Shown in pieces: positions 5,375 to 6,528 of a stretch of 6,528 nucleotides of DNA. The notes beneath the pieces are model-generated. The model made no database searches. It saw only the letters and a list, made by a program, of their open reading frames with translations, and was not told the DNA's origin. Where the stretch lies: the NCBI GenBank assembly GCA_947366645.1, contig CANBAX010000048.1:1-6528 (forward strand), given 5' to 3'. Position numbers and translations under genes: made by a program. Positions within the stretch are counted from its first letter, which is position 1. Each line of letters opens with the position of its first letter. Origin of the DNA: an uncultured Clostridia bacterium (GTDB taxonomy: Bacteria > Bacillota > Clostridia > Christensenellales > UBA1242).

Positions 5375-5410
5375 GGAAATAAAAGATAGTACTAAAAAGT
5401 GCTACCTTTT
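5375..5410 (-). terminator. intrinsic terminator overlapping the end of tgt
   Basis: On the minus strand AAAAGGTAGCACT (5410-5398), a TTTT loop and AGTACTATCTTTT (5393-5381) can form a 13-position stem with 11 Watson-Crick pairs, one G-U pair and one C-A mismatch, followed by ATTT. The tgt stop codon (5394-5392) lies in the loop and second arm, so the hairpin forms partly from the last codons of tgt. The imperfect stem and broken T-tract make it weaker than the two AAGTGGC hairpins. Confidence 0.55.
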
Positions 5411-6528
5411 TTTATTGTATAGTTATCCATAAACTCGTCATGAAATTCTTTAAATCTATCTTCTAGAATTGCTTTTCTACAGTCCTTAGCAAGCTTTAGT
5501 AGAAAATGTAAATTGTGAATTGATAATAATTCCCCTCCCAGCATTTCATCAGCATTTATTAGGTGGCGAATATATGCACGAGAGAAATTGCGACAAGCGT
5601 AGCAGTCGCAGTCCTCTTCTATTGGAGTAAAATCTTCTTTAAAGGAAGCGCTTTTAATTGCAAGTTTCCCTTTCTTTGTGAATGCTGTACCATTTCTTGC
5701 AATTCGAGTAGGAAGGACGCAGTCCATCATATCCACTCCTCTTGCATAACCTTCCACAAGGCAGTCAGGAGAACCTACACCCATTAGATATCTAGGTTGG
5801 TCTATAGGAAGAAGAGGATTTAAAAAGTCTAATATTTCATACATGACACTTTTTTCTTCTCCGACAGAAAGTCCGCCAATTGCGATACCGCATTTTGCAT
5901 ATGGAAGGCAGTCCTCAACACACATTCTTCGTATGTCTTTATATATATTTCCCTGCACTATAGGAAAAAGCATTTGGTTTGGATTTTTATGTGCTTTAAC
6001 GCAGCGTTCTAGCCACATTTTCGTTTTACGCCTTGCTTCAAGCGCTTCATTATAACTTGCGCCACTGCCTTTTTTTGCGTCTGTACATTGGTCAAACGCC
6101 ATAATGATATCAGCGCCAAGAGCATTTTCTATTTCGATAGCCTTTTCTGGTGTCATCATAAGCCTTTCGCCATTAAGATGTGACTTAAATTCCACCCCTT
6201 CATCGGTAACTTTGCGTAAATCTGCTAGGCTAAACACTTGAAATCCGCCAGAATCGGTAAGAATTGGCTTATTCCAGTTCATAAATTTATGTAGTCCACC
6301 AGCTTTTTTAACTATTTCATGACCTGGGCGAAGATAAAGATGATAGGTATTTGATAGTATAATCTGAGCCCCCATTTTTTCCAAATCTTCTGGTCTAAGT
6401 CCCTTAACTGTGGCTTGTGTGCCAACAGGCATAAAGATAGGAGTTTCTATATCACCATGTGGTGTATGTAAAATTCCTGCTCTTGCCCCAGTGTGTGGGC
6501 ATTCTTTTATAAGTTCAAAACTAAAATT
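5392..6528 (-). CDS. tgt: queuine/preQ1 tRNA-guanine transglycosylase, 5' end outside the window
   Basis: Bacterial Tgt exchanges guanine-34 of GUN-anticodon tRNAs (Asp, Asn, His, Tyr) for preQ1 in the queuosine pathway. The frame is open to the right edge with 378 residues visible, beginning NFSFELIKECPHTGARAG and then TPHGDIETPIFMPVGTQATVKG. Since the family has about 370-385 residues, only a few N-terminal codons are missing; the ATG at 6432 is internal. Motifs seen: LTDSGGFQVFSL with the catalytic-pocket Asp, FDQC, IGGLSVGE, MGVGSP, VDMMDCVLPTRIARNGTAF with the nucleophilic Asp, and the zinc site CDCYAC plus His 26 residues later in SIHNLHFL. All key residues appear intact. In many Firmicutes the gene follows queA, which would lie to the right and cannot be seen. 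A hairpin overlaps the stop codon. Confidence 0.97.
   Translation of the reverse strand, partial: NFSFELIKECPHTGARAGILHTPHGDIETPIFMPVGTQATVKGLRPEDLEKMGAQIILSNTYHLYLRPGHEIVKKAGGLHKFMNWNKPILTDSGGFQVFSLADLRKVTDEGVEFKSHLNGERLMMTPEKAIEIENALGADIIMAFDQCTDAKKGSGASYNEALEARRKTKMWLERCVKAHKNPNQMLFPIVQGNIYKDIRRMCVEDCLPYAKCGIAIGGLSVGEEKSVMYEILDFLNPLLPIDQPRYLMGVGSPDCLVEGYARGVDMMDCVLPTRIARNGTAFTKKGKLAIKSASFKEDFTPIEEDCDCYACRNFSRAYIRHLINADEMLGGELLSIHNLHFLLKLAKDCRKAILEDRFKEFHDEFMDNYTIKKGSTF

Noticed and set aside
3186..5391. A single tgt-repeat protein-rny-COG2426 operon
   Set aside because: Hairpin terminators lie after tgt, the repeat protein and rny, and separate promoters can be read before the downstream genes.
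5392..6432. tgt as a complete gene starting at the ATG at 6432
   Set aside because: The frame stays open to 6528 and the upstream residues match the conserved Tgt N-terminus, so this Met is internal and the gene is cut by the window edge.

Overview
The window is AT-rich and bacterial, and it looks like a low-GC Gram-positive (Firmicutes/Clostridia-type, possibly an uncultured gut lineage). The evidence is an RNase Y gene, canonical TTGACA/TATAAT-type promoters, Shine-Dalgarno sites of the AAGGAG/GAGGG kind, and short A-stem-loop-T intrinsic terminators. No mobile element, CRISPR array, tRNA or rRNA was seen.

Layout from left to right. (1) Minus strand 20-640: a YgjP/SprT-like zinc metallopeptidase-type protein. 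(2) 641-836: a divergent intergenic region with a promoter each way and a conspicuous palindrome plus a third half-site. (3) Plus strand 837-2489: a 550-residue protein with an N-terminal PadR-type winged helix, a linker of about 310 charged residues and four C-terminal membrane helices. (4) 2490-2573: a convergent region with a two-way terminator. (5) Minus strand 2574-3185: a COG2426-type small membrane protein. (6) Minus strand 3268-4854: rny (RNase Y). (7) Minus strand 4965-5318: a 117-residue protein of three 35-residue Trp repeats. (8) Minus strand 5392 to the right edge: tgt (tRNA-guanine transglycosylase), whose first few codons lie outside the window.

The four rightmost genes share a strand but do not look like one operon. 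Hairpin terminators follow tgt, the repeat protein and rny, and a promoter can be read in front of the repeat protein, rny and (weakly) the COG2426 gene. The packing is tight: the terminators of tgt and the repeat protein overlap their own stop codons. The SprT-like and COG2426 genes have no Shine-Dalgarno site and instead a -10 box ending exactly 6 nt before the ATG, which suggests leaderless mRNAs.

The housekeeping functions (RNA decay, queuosine tRNA modification) are ordinary. The part most likely to be undescribed is the membrane-tethered PadR regulator with its palindromic promoter region and its divergently transcribed metallopeptidase. It looks like a one-component membrane sensor or regulator, but its signal and targets cannot be read from this sequence. 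No stretch longer than 300 bases lacks a gene.
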